Part shown: positions 17,805-25,916 of the stretch, piece after piece
How positions within the stretch are numbered: the first letter of the stretch is position 1
Layout: the number at the start of each line of letters is the position of its first letter
From: MGBC113645 sp036308445
GTDB lineage: Bacteria; Bacillota_I; Bacilli_A; Erysipelotrichales; Coprobacillaceae
Direction of reading: 5' to 3'
Assembly (NCBI GenBank): GCA_036308445.1
Contig: JAXJVS010000108.1
Location: 1 to 53,904 of the forward strand
Length of the DNA stretch: 53,904 nucleotides
The notes under the pieces: generated by a model
The model's input: only the letters and a program-made list of their open reading frames with translations
Databases searched by the model: none
Told to the model about the DNA's origin: nothing
Made by a program: the position numbers and the translations under genes

Positions 17805-18729
17805 ATTCGTTTTCTAAAGGTTGGATAACTTTAATATCAGTAACATATAAGATACAGATATCACCACCAACATCACTATCATATTTAAGCTCAACTAAAC
17901 CTTCTAATTCTAACCATTCATTAGGAATAAACTGTTTAGCTGATTGATGCACACATACCATACCTACTAAAGAAGTATCATCAGCACAACATACCATAGC
18001 TTCTCTACCTAAAATAAAACCATTAGGAATTTGTTTATCTAAACCAATAAATTTACCTCTAAGTTTAATTGTTTTATGATGATAAGTTTCTGGATGATCA
18101 ATCATATCCATGCAGAATAATCCAAAATCATGATCAGCTATTTCTAAATAAGAACTAGAAGTATCAAAAGGTAATTCATCATCTTCTAAAGTATTAACAG
18201 TACCATCTTCTTTTTCATAAATAATCTGTACAGAACCATTAATAGCTTTAACCGTATTTCTTAGGAAAGATTTCTTCATACTGTCATCTACTCTATTAAA
18301 TATAACTAAATCACTATGAACAACCTGATTATAAACTAAAGATCTCATATTATTAACATATAAATTAAAGGTTTGAGCATTAATAGTAGTCAATACCTGC
18401 ACAACATCCCAGCCTTCAGGTTTACTTGCAGCTAATATTCTATTAATCATATACATTCCATTTAACTCAATTAATACTTGAGTAGGATTATACTTTTCTT
18501 TTAAATTGTCAAAGAATTCATAAGTAAAATCTTCTTCACTATCAATATAAACTAAATCGCAGTTTCTACTTTCGATTTCCTCTTGTTTATATTCGATTTC
18601 TCCTTCTTCACTTACAACAATAACAGTCTTCTCATCATCACAAAAATCAGTATTTAATACTGTATCTTGTAAGAAAGTTGTTTTTCCACTATCTAGAAAG
18701 CCATTAAAAATATAAATTCTCGTATTCAT
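17788..18729 (-). CDS. G3E GTPase fused to a YcgQ/DUF1980-like C-terminal domain
   Basis: 313 aa from the ATG at 18729. Residues 1-200 are a G3E (COG0523-type) GTPase: Walker A GFLDSGKT (10-17) and a guanine-recognition motif NRVD (145-148) in place of NKxD. The CxCC motif of typical COG0523 proteins is absent. Residues ~215-313 resemble the C-terminal domain of YcgQ/TIGR03943 proteins: KTIKLRGKFI, then MVCCADD (Cys247, Cys248) and NEWLELEGLVE, with VTDIKVIQP at the end. The tandem cysteines suggest metal binding. The gene starts one base after the His-rich GTPase gene. Confidence 0.8.
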   Translation of the reverse strand: MNTRIYIFNGFLDSGKTTFLQDTVLNTDFCDDEKTVIVVSEEGEIEYKQEEIESRNCDLVYIDSEEDFTYEFFDNLKEKYNPTQVLIELNGMYMINRILAASKPEGWDVVQVLTTINAQTFNLYVNNMRSLVYNQVVHSDLVIFNRVDDSMKKSFLRNTVKAINGSVQIIYEKEDGTVNTLEDDELPFDTSSSYLEIADHDFGLFCMDMIDHPETYHHKTIKLRGKFIGLDKQIPNGFILGREAMVCCADDTSLVGMVCVHQSAKQFIPNEWLELEGLVELKYDSDVGGDICILYVTDIKVIQPLENEYVTFD

Positions 18730-18730
18730 A

Positions 18731-19894
18731 TTAATCACCAAATAACTCTTTTAATTTATCTTCATCTAAATTTTGACCAATAACACAAACTCTACCAGTA
18801 TAATCAGCACTAGCATCTCTAATTTCATATTCTTCGGGTACGAAATCAAATTCTAACCAACCATTAACAGATTTTAAAATACCTTTAGCACGTAAGATAA
18901 CACCATAATCATCAGTAGATAAAGCTTTTAAAATATCTTCAATTCTCTCTTTAGAATAAGTTAAAGGAGTTTCATATCCAAAACTTGTAAATACTTCATC
19001 CGCATGGTGGTGATGATGACCACAACCACAATCTTCATCGTGGTGATGATGTTCATGATGATGTCCACAACTACATTCTTCATCATGGTGATGATGTTCA
19101 TGATGATGACCGCATTCACATTCTTCATCATGGTGATGATGTTCATGATGATGTCCACATTCACATTCTTCATCATGGTGATGATGATGTTCATGATGAT
19201 GTCCGCATTCACATTCTTCATCATGGTGATGATGATGTTCATGATGGTGACCGCATACTGGACAGATTTCTTCTTCATGTAATAAAATATCTTTTAATGA
19301 GTTTTTATCTTCGATAGTATTTAAGATTGTTTCACCTGTTAATTCTTCCCAAGGTGTAGTAATGATGTGTGCTTTATCATTGGTTTGTTTTATGATATTT
19401 ACACATTCTTTTAGTTTATCTTCATTGATATCTTGAGTTCTACTTAAGATAATAGTAGAAGCATGTTCAATCTGATTATTAAAGAATTCACCAAAGTTTT
19501 TAGTATAGATTCTACATTTTTTAGCATCTACTACAGTAATAAAGCTATTTAATACAATTTCATCACTATCTACATCTTGAACAGCTTTAATAACATCAGA
19601 TAACTTACCTACACCTGATGGTTCAATAATAATACGATCAGGATGATATTGATCAATGACTTGTTTAAGTGCTTCTTCAAAGTCTCCTACTAATGAACAA
19701 CAAATACATCCAGAATTCATTTCATTAATAGTAATACCTGCTTCTTTTAAGAAAGATCCATCAATACCGATTTCACCAAATTCATTTTCAATTAAAACAA
19801 TTTGTTCATTGTTGAAAGCTTCTTTAATTAATTTTTTAATAAGAGTTGTTTTACCAGCTCCTAAAAAACCAGAAATAATATCTACTTTACTCAT
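18731..19894 (-). CDS. COG0523/CobW-like GTPase with a 42-histidine metal-binding insert
   Basis: Predicted metal (probably zinc) chaperone GTPase of the G3E family, 387 aa. Walker A is GFLGAGKT (9-16), followed by the putative metal motif CICC (63-66) and EPSG at 91-94; SRTQD (151-155) replaces NKxD. Residues 211-298 are six tandem units of the form CxCG-HHHE-HHHH(H)-DEE, holding 42 His and 12 Cys. The CobW C-terminal domain follows (~305-387, GVILRAKGIL). First gene of a three-gene minus-strand operon. No Zur box was seen in the short upstream region. Confidence 0.92.
   Translation of the reverse strand: MSKVDIISGFLGAGKTTLIKKLIKEAFNNEQIVLIENEFGEIGIDGSFLKEAGITINEMNSGCICCSLVGDFEEALKQVIDQYHPDRIIIEPSGVGKLSDVIKAVQDVDSDEIVLNSFITVVDAKKCRIYTKNFGEFFNNQIEHASTIILSRTQDINEDKLKECVNIIKQTNDKAHIITTPWEELTGETILNTIEDKNSLKDILLHEEEICPVCGHHHEHHHHHDEECECGHHHEHHHHHDEECECGHHHEHHHHDEECECGHHHEHHHHDEECSCGHHHEHHHHDEDCGCGHHHHHADEVFTSFGYETPLTYSKERIEDILKALSTDDYGVILRAKGILKSVNGWLEFDFVPEEYEIRDASADYTGRVCVIGQNLDEDKLKELFGD
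19001..19264 (-). repeat. Tandem repeat encoding His/Cys-rich units
   Basis: Five to six repeats of 45-48 bp (plus-strand period visible as repeated CATGGTGATGATG-type blocks) encode the metal-binding insert. Units differ by one histidine codon, as expected from slippage or unequal exchange. Confidence 0.9.
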
Positions 19895-20004
19895 AACTTA
19901 CCTTCTTTCTATAATTTCTAATACATTATAACATAAAATAAATTATGCTCAATAACTTAGCTTTAAAACAAAAGAAGAGATTTATAATTAAATTTTAAAG
20001 AAAT

Positions 20005-20045
20005 AAAAACACAGATTAGATTTTGTTTCTAACCTGTGTTTGTTG
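20005..20045 (-). terminator. Terminator left from a decayed minus-strand gene
   Basis: A 14-pair stem with one mismatch around an 8-base loop, centred at about 20025. The T run lies on the minus-strand side. It stands about 65 bases downstream of the remnant C-terminus at 20109-20258. Confidence 0.6.
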
Positions 20046-20108
20046 ATAATTTTGGATATTTTTTCTATTAAGTTAAAGATAGTGTCTAATATCACATAAA
20101 GAATAAGA

Positions 20109-20258
20109 TTATTGTTTTTTTCTTTTAAAGAATAGTATCAAAACAACAATAAATAAAATAAATAAGAACCATGGGATACATGGGGATAGCTCGTTGATAC
20201 TTATAACGTCAGTTATATTGAGCGAGAAGCTCCCGCTTCTATAAGCAAAGAGAGCATG
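20109..20258 (-). pseudogene. Remnant C-terminus of a membrane-anchored protein
   Basis: A 49-codon open frame without a start ends in a single hydrophobic helix (PWFLFILFIVVLILFF) and a basic tail KRKKQ before its stop, the pattern of a tail-anchored or wall-anchored surface protein. A stop codon (TGA, complement of 20259-20261) closes the frame upstream. Together with the downstream terminator it looks like the last part of a lost gene. It lies in the 470-base gap between the metal operon and the PHP gene; the rest of that gap is AT-rich with the two flanking promoters. Confidence 0.5.
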
Positions 20259-20365
20259 TCACCTTGTAACATAGTTATTTGTATTTTTTATGGATAATTA
20301 CCATATAAAATGACAATTTTATATTTTAGCTATATAATAATATAAAACAAAAGGGGGAATTGTTT

Positions 20366-21154
20366 ATGATAGATGGACATATGCATTTAGAAAATGGACC
20401 ACTTACAAAAGAATATGTATTAGCATTCGTGGAAGAAGCTAAAAGAAAGGGTATGAAGACTATTCATATATTAGATCATACTCATAGATTTATTGAGTTT
20501 GAACCTATATATGAAGATTTAAGAGCATTAGATGTACAAGATACATGGTTAAATAATAAATCTATGAAATTTAAAGATAACTTATCTACATTTATAGATT
20601 TAATGAAAGAAATACAGACAATGGATTTAGAAGTAGAAGTGAAATATGGTTTAGAAGTTTGTTATACACCACAGGCTGAAGATTTTTTAAGAGATTTATT
20701 ATCTCAATATGAGTTTGATTTTTTAATTGGTTCTATTCATTCAGTAGACGGTATTTTATATGATATGAGTTTTTCTAAGGAATTGTTGTTTGATAAGTTT
20801 GATATTAATCATATATATAAGAGATATTATGAATTAATATGTAATGTAATAGAATCTGGTTTATTTACCCAAGTAGGACATTTAGATCAGATTAAGTTAT
20901 TTAATTATTATCCAACATATGATTTAAAACCAACATATCAAAAAGTTGCGGAATTATTAAATAAACATCATGTCAAAGCTGAAAATAATACTGGTATTCA
21001 TTATCGTTATGGTCATAAAGATATTGGATTAAATAATGAATTATTACAAGTATTAAAAGATAACCATGTTGATATGATTACTTCTAGTGATGCTCATAAA
21101 CCTAGTGATGTAGGTACAGATATAGCATTGATATATGATAAGACTATGAAATAG
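20366..21154 (+). CDS. PHP-domain phosphoesterase (histidinol-phosphatase-like)
   Basis: A 262-aa single-domain PHP protein. Metal-binding signatures are visible: DGHMHLE at the N-terminus (HxH), ILDHTHR, the GLEVCY strand, IGSIHSVDG, QVGHLDQIK, and TSSDAHKPSDVG near the C-terminus. HisK-type histidinol phosphatases share this layout, but no his genes are nearby, so the substrate is open. The ATG at 20366 is preferred: GGGGGAA lies upstream, and a TTG six bases earlier overlaps the spacing. Confidence 0.88.
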   Translation: MIDGHMHLENGPLTKEYVLAFVEEAKRKGMKTIHILDHTHRFIEFEPIYEDLRALDVQDTWLNNKSMKFKDNLSTFIDLMKEIQTMDLEVEVKYGLEVCYTPQAEDFLRDLLSQYEFDFLIGSIHSVDGILYDMSFSKELLFDKFDINHIYKRYYELICNVIESGLFTQVGHLDQIKLFNYYPTYDLKPTYQKVAELLNKHHVKAENNTGIHYRYGHKDIGLNNELLQVLKDNHVDMITSSDAHKPSDVGTDIALIYDKTMK

Positions 21155-21429
21155 ATGAAGTATATTGTTATATTAAAAGATAAAGTGAGTCATGAAATAG
21201 AAGACATGTAGCTTATTTAAAGCAGACTGCATGAGATGGTCATTTATTCTTATGTGGACTTTTGATTGGTCATGATGGTGCTATGTAGATGATATTAGCT
21301 GATAGTCAAGAAGAAGTGGAAGAAATGATAAAGAAGGATTCTTTTGTATCAGAAGAGTTTTATAGAGACTATGATATTGATATGTTATTAGAAGCTAATT
21401 TAGAGAATCATTTTTTATTAAAGGACTAA
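21155..21429 (+). pseudogene. Decayed YciI-family protein gene
   Basis: Begins with an ATG immediately after the PHP stop codon. It reads as a YciI-like protein (HVAYLKQTA, DGHLFLCGLLIGHDGAM, ADSQEEVEEMI) only if one frameshift near 21210 and two nonsense codons (a TGA before DGHLFL and a TAG after HDGAM) are bridged. The length, 275 bases, is not a multiple of three, in line with the frameshift. Clearly inactivated; it was probably co-transcribed with the PHP gene. Confidence 0.85.
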
Positions 21430-21480
21430 TTGTCATAAAATGTATCTTTCTTATTTTATATAAGTAAGGAGGATATAAAA

Positions 21481-21918
21481 ATGTTAGAGATAAGAATAGC
21501 AAATATTAATGATTTAGATAATATTAGTCAGTTATATGTAGATTATATTAATGAAAAGAATAGTAGAATAGTAATAGGATATCTAGAGGAGATACAAGTA
21601 TCAGATGTCATAGAAAGTTATCAAGAACATATAGAAAATGGTGATGTTTTTGTGGCTTATAATCATAATGAGTTTTTAGGCTTTTGTTTATTCCGTATAT
21701 ATCAAAATAGCATTCATATAGAAAACATATTAGTTCTTTCAAATACATTAGATATACATTTACAGTTAGTATCAGCATTAGGACAGTACGGATATCAAAA
21801 TAGTTATTCTACAATGAAAGTATGGGTAGAAGGTGGTAGTAATGAAGTTAAAGATTTATATATAAGTCTTGGTGCTAAAGAGAATGGTTTCTATGGTTTG
21901 AAATATACTTATTATTAA
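21481..21918 (+). CDS. GNAT family N-acetyltransferase
   Basis: 145-aa GNAT-fold protein. The N-terminal IRIANINDLDNISQLY, the central strand GDVFVAYNHNEFLGFCLFRI and the C-terminal VKDLYISLGAKENGFYGLKY pattern match the fold. The acetyl-CoA pyrophosphate loop is degenerate (no clear RxxGxG/A), so activity is not certain. AAGGAGGAT precedes the ATG. Substrate unknown. Confidence 0.75.
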   Translation: MLEIRIANINDLDNISQLYVDYINEKNSRIVIGYLEEIQVSDVIESYQEHIENGDVFVAYNHNEFLGFCLFRIYQNSIHIENILVLSNTLDIHLQLVSALGQYGYQNSYSTMKVWVEGGSNEVKDLYISLGAKENGFYGLKYTYY

Positions 21919-21969
21919 GAATTAGTATGGAATGATTTGAATCAATTTAAATAGAAAGAGGGTAAAATC

Positions 21970-22785
21970 GTGAAATATGGTAATGTAGATGAAATGATGC
22001 AGTTAGGTAGAGATTTTGTACAAAGTATTGAAGAAGATGAAGACTATAAAACTGATCAGTATTTGAAACGACCTCAACCACCATTAGTTAAGACAAGAAT
22101 GAGTAATATAAGTATAAAATTACCTACAAACTTTAAAGAATTAAATATAAAGAATGATTTTCTAGAAATTATTAATTCTAGAAAATCTAGTAGAGTATAT
22201 ACTCAAGAAGGTATGAGCTTATTAGCTTTATCTTATTTATTATGGTGTACACAAGGAGTAAAAGGAATTAGAGGTAAATCTTATGCTACACTTAGAACAG
22301 TGCCATCTGCAGGCGCTAGACATCCTTTTGAAACATATTTAGTTATACAAAGAGTAGATGGACTAGATGCCGGTTTATATCATTATCTACCTATGACTCA
22401 TGAGATAGAGTTGATTGGAAAGTTAGATGATTATAAAGGATTTATTAATAAATCAGTACATGGACAAATATGGGTTTCTAAAGCAGATGTTGTCTTCTAT
22501 TATAGTTTTGTTTGTTATAGAGGGGAGTGGAGATATGGTATATCTTCACATAGAGTTGCATTAATGGATGCAGGACATGTGACTGAAAATCTTTATTTAG
22601 CGTGTGCTTCTATTGGTTTAGGGACTTGTGCTATTGGTGGAGTAGATGCTATATGTGATGAAGTATTTAGACTAGATGGTAAAGAAGAATTTATGTTCTA
22701 TTGTCAAAGTGTTGGTACTATTAAACAGCAAGATGAATATAAAGAAAAAGAATTTTATAGATTTGTAGAAGAGGAAGGATTGTAG
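21970..22785 (+). CDS. SagB/ThcOx family nitroreductase-fold dehydrogenase
   Basis: 271-aa FMN-dependent nitroreductase-fold protein. The flavin motif INSRKSSRVYTQEGMSL, the PSAGARHPFETYLV segment and the C-terminal ASIGLGTCAIGGVD are typical of the SagB-type family. Some members oxidise azolines in thiazole/oxazole peptides, but no YcaO, docking protein or precursor peptide is nearby, so a stand-alone reductase is more likely. GTG start with GAGGGTAAA upstream. Confidence 0.88.
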   Translation: MKYGNVDEMMQLGRDFVQSIEEDEDYKTDQYLKRPQPPLVKTRMSNISIKLPTNFKELNIKNDFLEIINSRKSSRVYTQEGMSLLALSYLLWCTQGVKGIRGKSYATLRTVPSAGARHPFETYLVIQRVDGLDAGLYHYLPMTHEIELIGKLDDYKGFINKSVHGQIWVSKADVVFYYSFVCYRGEWRYGISSHRVALMDAGHVTENLYLACASIGLGTCAIGGVDAICDEVFRLDGKEEFMFYCQSVGTIKQQDEYKEKEFYRFVEEEGL

Positions 22786-22933
22786 TTTTTGTCATAGTAT
22801 TTTTCTTTCTCACATGAATTTAAATAGAGAAATACTAAAATTTTGGTAGAGTATGAAATAATCAAGAATTTTAGATATATCACAAATATATATATGAAAA
22901 TAATCATAAAAACAAATAAAAGTAAAAAAACTG

Positions 22934-22962
22934 TTGACAATCATTTTATATGAGAGTATGAT
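22934..22962 (+). promoter_or_regulatory. Promoter of the arginine operon
   Basis: TTGACA (22934-22939), 17-base spacer, TATGAT (22957-22962). Transcription would start near 22969, just ahead of the T-box leader. Confidence 0.8.
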
Positions 22963-22968
22963 TTGGTC

Positions 22969-23203
22969 ATATACAAAAATTAAATCGTTGATTAGGAATA
23001 GTATCTTATTGAACGCTTTTAGCGAGGTAACACAGAGTGAAAGGTTACTAAGTGGAAATAGGAGAATCGCACCTAGGAGAGTCTGTTGGAAATAAGTATA
23101 ACAGAACGTGTGTCTTGCGTTAAAGACTAGAGGGGTCTATTAGACAACTAAGGTGGTACCGCGATTATTTCGTCCTTGGATTTTTATCCAAGGACGTTTT
23201 TTA
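22969..23203 (+). ncRNA. T-box riboswitch, arginine-specific (CGC specifier)
   Basis: Senses uncharged tRNA-Arg and prevents termination ahead of argG. The conserved T-box GGTGGTACCGCG lies at 23152-23163, and its UGGU pairs with an ACCA end. The terminator stem CGTCCTTGGA/TCCAAGGACG (23171-23180 with 23187-23196) is followed by T6. In stem I the 5' side of the specifier loop reads AATAGTA (S-turn AGTA), and the 3' side reads GAATCGCA between the pairing arms AATAGGA and CCTA. By analogy with glyQS (GAA-N-codon-A) the specifier is CGC (23068-23070), an arginine codon. Confidence 0.93.
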
Positions 23204-23306
23204 TTAGAGGGGGGTTATTCAATGATAATACGGCGATGTCAAATTAATCATTATAAATATAAATTAAATATAAATAAAATAAAGGAAAGAAAAGAGGATA
23301 ATTAAT

Positions 23307-24527
23307 ATGGAAAAGAAACAATATAAAAAAGTCGTTTTAGCTTATTCAGGAGGTTTAGATACTTCTATTATTATTTCATGGTTAAAAGAAAACTATGGTT
23401 GTGAAGTTATTGCAGTTGCAGGAGATGTAGGACAAGAAGATGAATTAGAAGGATTAGAAGCAAAAGCTATAGCTACAGGTGCTAGTAAATATTACTGTGC
23501 TGATTGTAAAGAAGAATTTGTTAAAGATTTTATCTTCCCAGCTATTAAAGCTAACGCAATCTATGAAAATAAATATTTATTAGGTACTTCATTAGCAAGA
23601 CCTATCATTGCTAAAAAATTAGTTGATATCGCCATTGCTGAAGGTGCAGATGCAATCTGTCATGGATGTACTGGTAAAGGTAATGACCAAGTTAGATTTG
23701 AATTAACTATTAAAGCATTTGCTCCAGATATGCCAATTATCGCTCCTTGGAGAACTTGGGAATTAAAATCAAGAGAAGAAGAAATCGAATATGCAGAAGC
23801 AAGAAATATCCCACTAAAAATTAACAGAGAAACAAACTACTCTAAAGATAAAAACTTATGGCATTTATCACATGAAGGATTAGACTTAGAAAGTCCAGCA
23901 AATGAACCAATGTATGATAAAATTTTAGAAATGGGTGTAACTCCAGAAGCAGCTCCTGATACACCAACATATATTACATTAACATTTAAGAATGGTGAAC
24001 CTGTTGCTTTAGATGGTAAAGAAATGGGCGGAGTTGAATTAATTAAAGAATTGAATAAAATTGGTGGTGCTAATGGTATTGGTATTGCTGATATGGTAGA
24101 AAACAGATTAGTTGGTATGAAATCTAGAGGAGTTTATGAAACACCAGGTGGAACTATTTTATATAAAGCTCATGGTGATTTAGAAGAAATTACTTTAGAT
24201 AAAGAAACTCAACATTTTAAACAACAAGTAGCATTAAAACTTGCAGATATTTTATATAACGGTCAATGGTATACACCATTAACTAAAGCTTTATTAGCAT
24301 TCGTTGATGAAACTCAAAAGACAGTTAATGGTGATGTTAAATTAAAATTATATAAAGGAAATATCATGAATGCAGGTATGACTTCACCAGATACTTTATA
24401 TAGTGAACAAACAGCTTCATTTGGTGAAGATGAAGATTATAATCAAATGGATTCTCAAGGATTTATTAATCTATTTGGTTTACCAATCAAAGTAAAAGCA
24501 AAATTAGATCAACAAAGAAATAAATAA
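23307..24527 (+). CDS. argG: Argininosuccinate synthase
   Basis: Joins citrulline and aspartate with ATP to form argininosuccinate. 406 aa. The PP-loop AYSGGLDTS is at the N-terminus, with GCTGKGNDQVRFE and the ETNYSKDKNLWHLSHEG region typical of ArgG. AGAGGAT precedes the ATG, which lies about 105 bases after the T-box terminator. First gene of a six-gene arginine operon. Confidence 0.97.
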   Translation: MEKKQYKKVVLAYSGGLDTSIIISWLKENYGCEVIAVAGDVGQEDELEGLEAKAIATGASKYYCADCKEEFVKDFIFPAIKANAIYENKYLLGTSLARPIIAKKLVDIAIAEGADAICHGCTGKGNDQVRFELTIKAFAPDMPIIAPWRTWELKSREEEIEYAEARNIPLKINRETNYSKDKNLWHLSHEGLDLESPANEPMYDKILEMGVTPEAAPDTPTYITLTFKNGEPVALDGKEMGGVELIKELNKIGGANGIGIADMVENRLVGMKSRGVYETPGGTILYKAHGDLEEITLDKETQHFKQQVALKLADILYNGQWYTPLTKALLAFVDETQKTVNGDVKLKLYKGNIMNAGMTSPDTLYSEQTASFGEDEDYNQMDSQGFINLFGLPIKVKAKLDQQRNK

Positions 24528-24539
24528 TGGGGTGAAAAT

Positions 24540-25916
24540 ATGGTCCTTTGGGCAGGTAGATTTAAAAAAGAAGTCAATGAAAATGTAAATGCATTTAATT
24601 CATCTATTTCATTTGATGCTAGAATGTATCAACATGATATTATGGGGAGTCTAGCTCATGCAAAAATGTTAGAAAAACAGGGAATCATTGATAAAAAGAA
24701 TTTAGAAGAAATTCAAGAGGGGTTAAACAATATATTAGAAGAATTAAATAACGGGACATTAGAATTTGACTATAATGCAGAAGATATTCATATGTTTATT
24801 GAAAGTGAGCTTACTAAACGTTATCCAGTAAGTGGTAAGAAATTACATACTGCTAGATCACGTAATGACCAAGTAGCATTAGATTTAAGATTATATACTC
24901 GTGATGAAGTGAAAGAAATCAAATCAATGTTAGTAGATTTAATCAATGTAATCATGGAACAAGCGAAACAGCACACTGAAACAATTATGAGTGGATATAC
25001 ACATTTACAACGTGCTCAACCGATCACATTTGCACATCATTTAATGGCATATAGTGAAATGTTTTATAGAGATATAGAAAGATTAGATGACTGCTATAAG
25101 AGAATGAATGTTTCACCACTTGGTAGTGGTGCCTTAGCTACTACAACTTATCCTATTGATAGAATGATGGTTGCAAAAGAATTAGGTATGTCTGATATCA
25201 CTTACAACAGCTTAGATGGTGTAAGTGATAGAGACTATGCTATTGAATTAGCTAATGCTTTAGCTTTAATTATGATGCATTTATCTCGTTTTAGTGAAGA
25301 AATTATTCTTTGGTGTTCATGGGAATTCAAGTATATTGAGTTAGATGATGCTTATGCTACAGGTTCATCTATTATGCCACAGAAGAAAAATCCTGATATT
25401 GCTGAGCTTGTAAGAGGTAAGAGTGCAAGAGTTATTAATCATGTTTCTGGTTTATTAACAATGATGAAAGGTTTACCTTTAGCTTACAATAAAGATATGC
25501 AGGAAGATAAAGAAGCATTATTTGATTGTATAGATACTGTTAAGCTTTGTTTACCAGTATTTACTGATATGATTAAAACAATGAAAGTCAATAAAAATAA
25601 AATGAAAGAAGCAGCAGCTAAAGGATTTATTAATGCTACTGACTGTGCTGATTATTTAGTTAAACATGGTCTAGCATTTAGAGATGCTTATAAGATTACA
25701 GGTCAGCTAGTTGCTTATTGTATAGATAATGATTTTGTTTTAGAAACGTTACCATTAGATGTTTATAAACAATTTAATGAAGTGTTTGATGAAACAGTAT
25801 ATGAGGCTATTGCTTTAGAAACTTGTGTTAACAATAGAACTGTTGATGGCGGTCCTTCTAAAGTAGCAGTAGAAAAGAGTATTAAAATTATGGAAGGAAA
25901 GGTGAATAATTTATGA
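24540..25916 (+). CDS. argH: Argininosuccinate lyase
   Basis: Cleaves argininosuccinate to arginine and fumarate. 458 aa. The fumarase/aspartase superfamily signature GSSIMPQKKNPD is present, with TARSRNDQVALDLRL and YTHLQRAQPI. It starts 12 bases after argG and overlaps argC by four bases (ATGA), indicating translational coupling. Confidence 0.97.
   Translation: MVLWAGRFKKEVNENVNAFNSSISFDARMYQHDIMGSLAHAKMLEKQGIIDKKNLEEIQEGLNNILEELNNGTLEFDYNAEDIHMFIESELTKRYPVSGKKLHTARSRNDQVALDLRLYTRDEVKEIKSMLVDLINVIMEQAKQHTETIMSGYTHLQRAQPITFAHHLMAYSEMFYRDIERLDDCYKRMNVSPLGSGALATTTYPIDRMMVAKELGMSDITYNSLDGVSDRDYAIELANALALIMMHLSRFSEEIILWCSWEFKYIELDDAYATGSSIMPQKKNPDIAELVRGKSARVINHVSGLLTMMKGLPLAYNKDMQEDKEALFDCIDTVKLCLPVFTDMIKTMKVNKNKMKEAAAKGFINATDCADYLVKHGLAFRDAYKITGQLVAYCIDNDFVLETLPLDVYKQFNEVFDETVYEAIALETCVNNRTVDGGPSKVAVEKSIKIMEGKVNNL

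Noticed and set aside
19004..19282. Methionine-rich plus-strand open frames opposite the His-rich GTPase
   Set aside because: These are antisense shadows of the repeated CAT/GAT codons of the histidine repeat, with no ribosome binding site.
19895..19960. Zur-type operator upstream of the His-rich GTPase
   Set aside because: Only a TATAAT-like -10 is visible; no clear inverted repeat of the TAATnATTA type.
21970..22785. Thiazole/oxazole-modified peptide cluster around the SagB-like gene
   Set aside because: No YcaO, docking protein, precursor peptide or exporter lies nearby.
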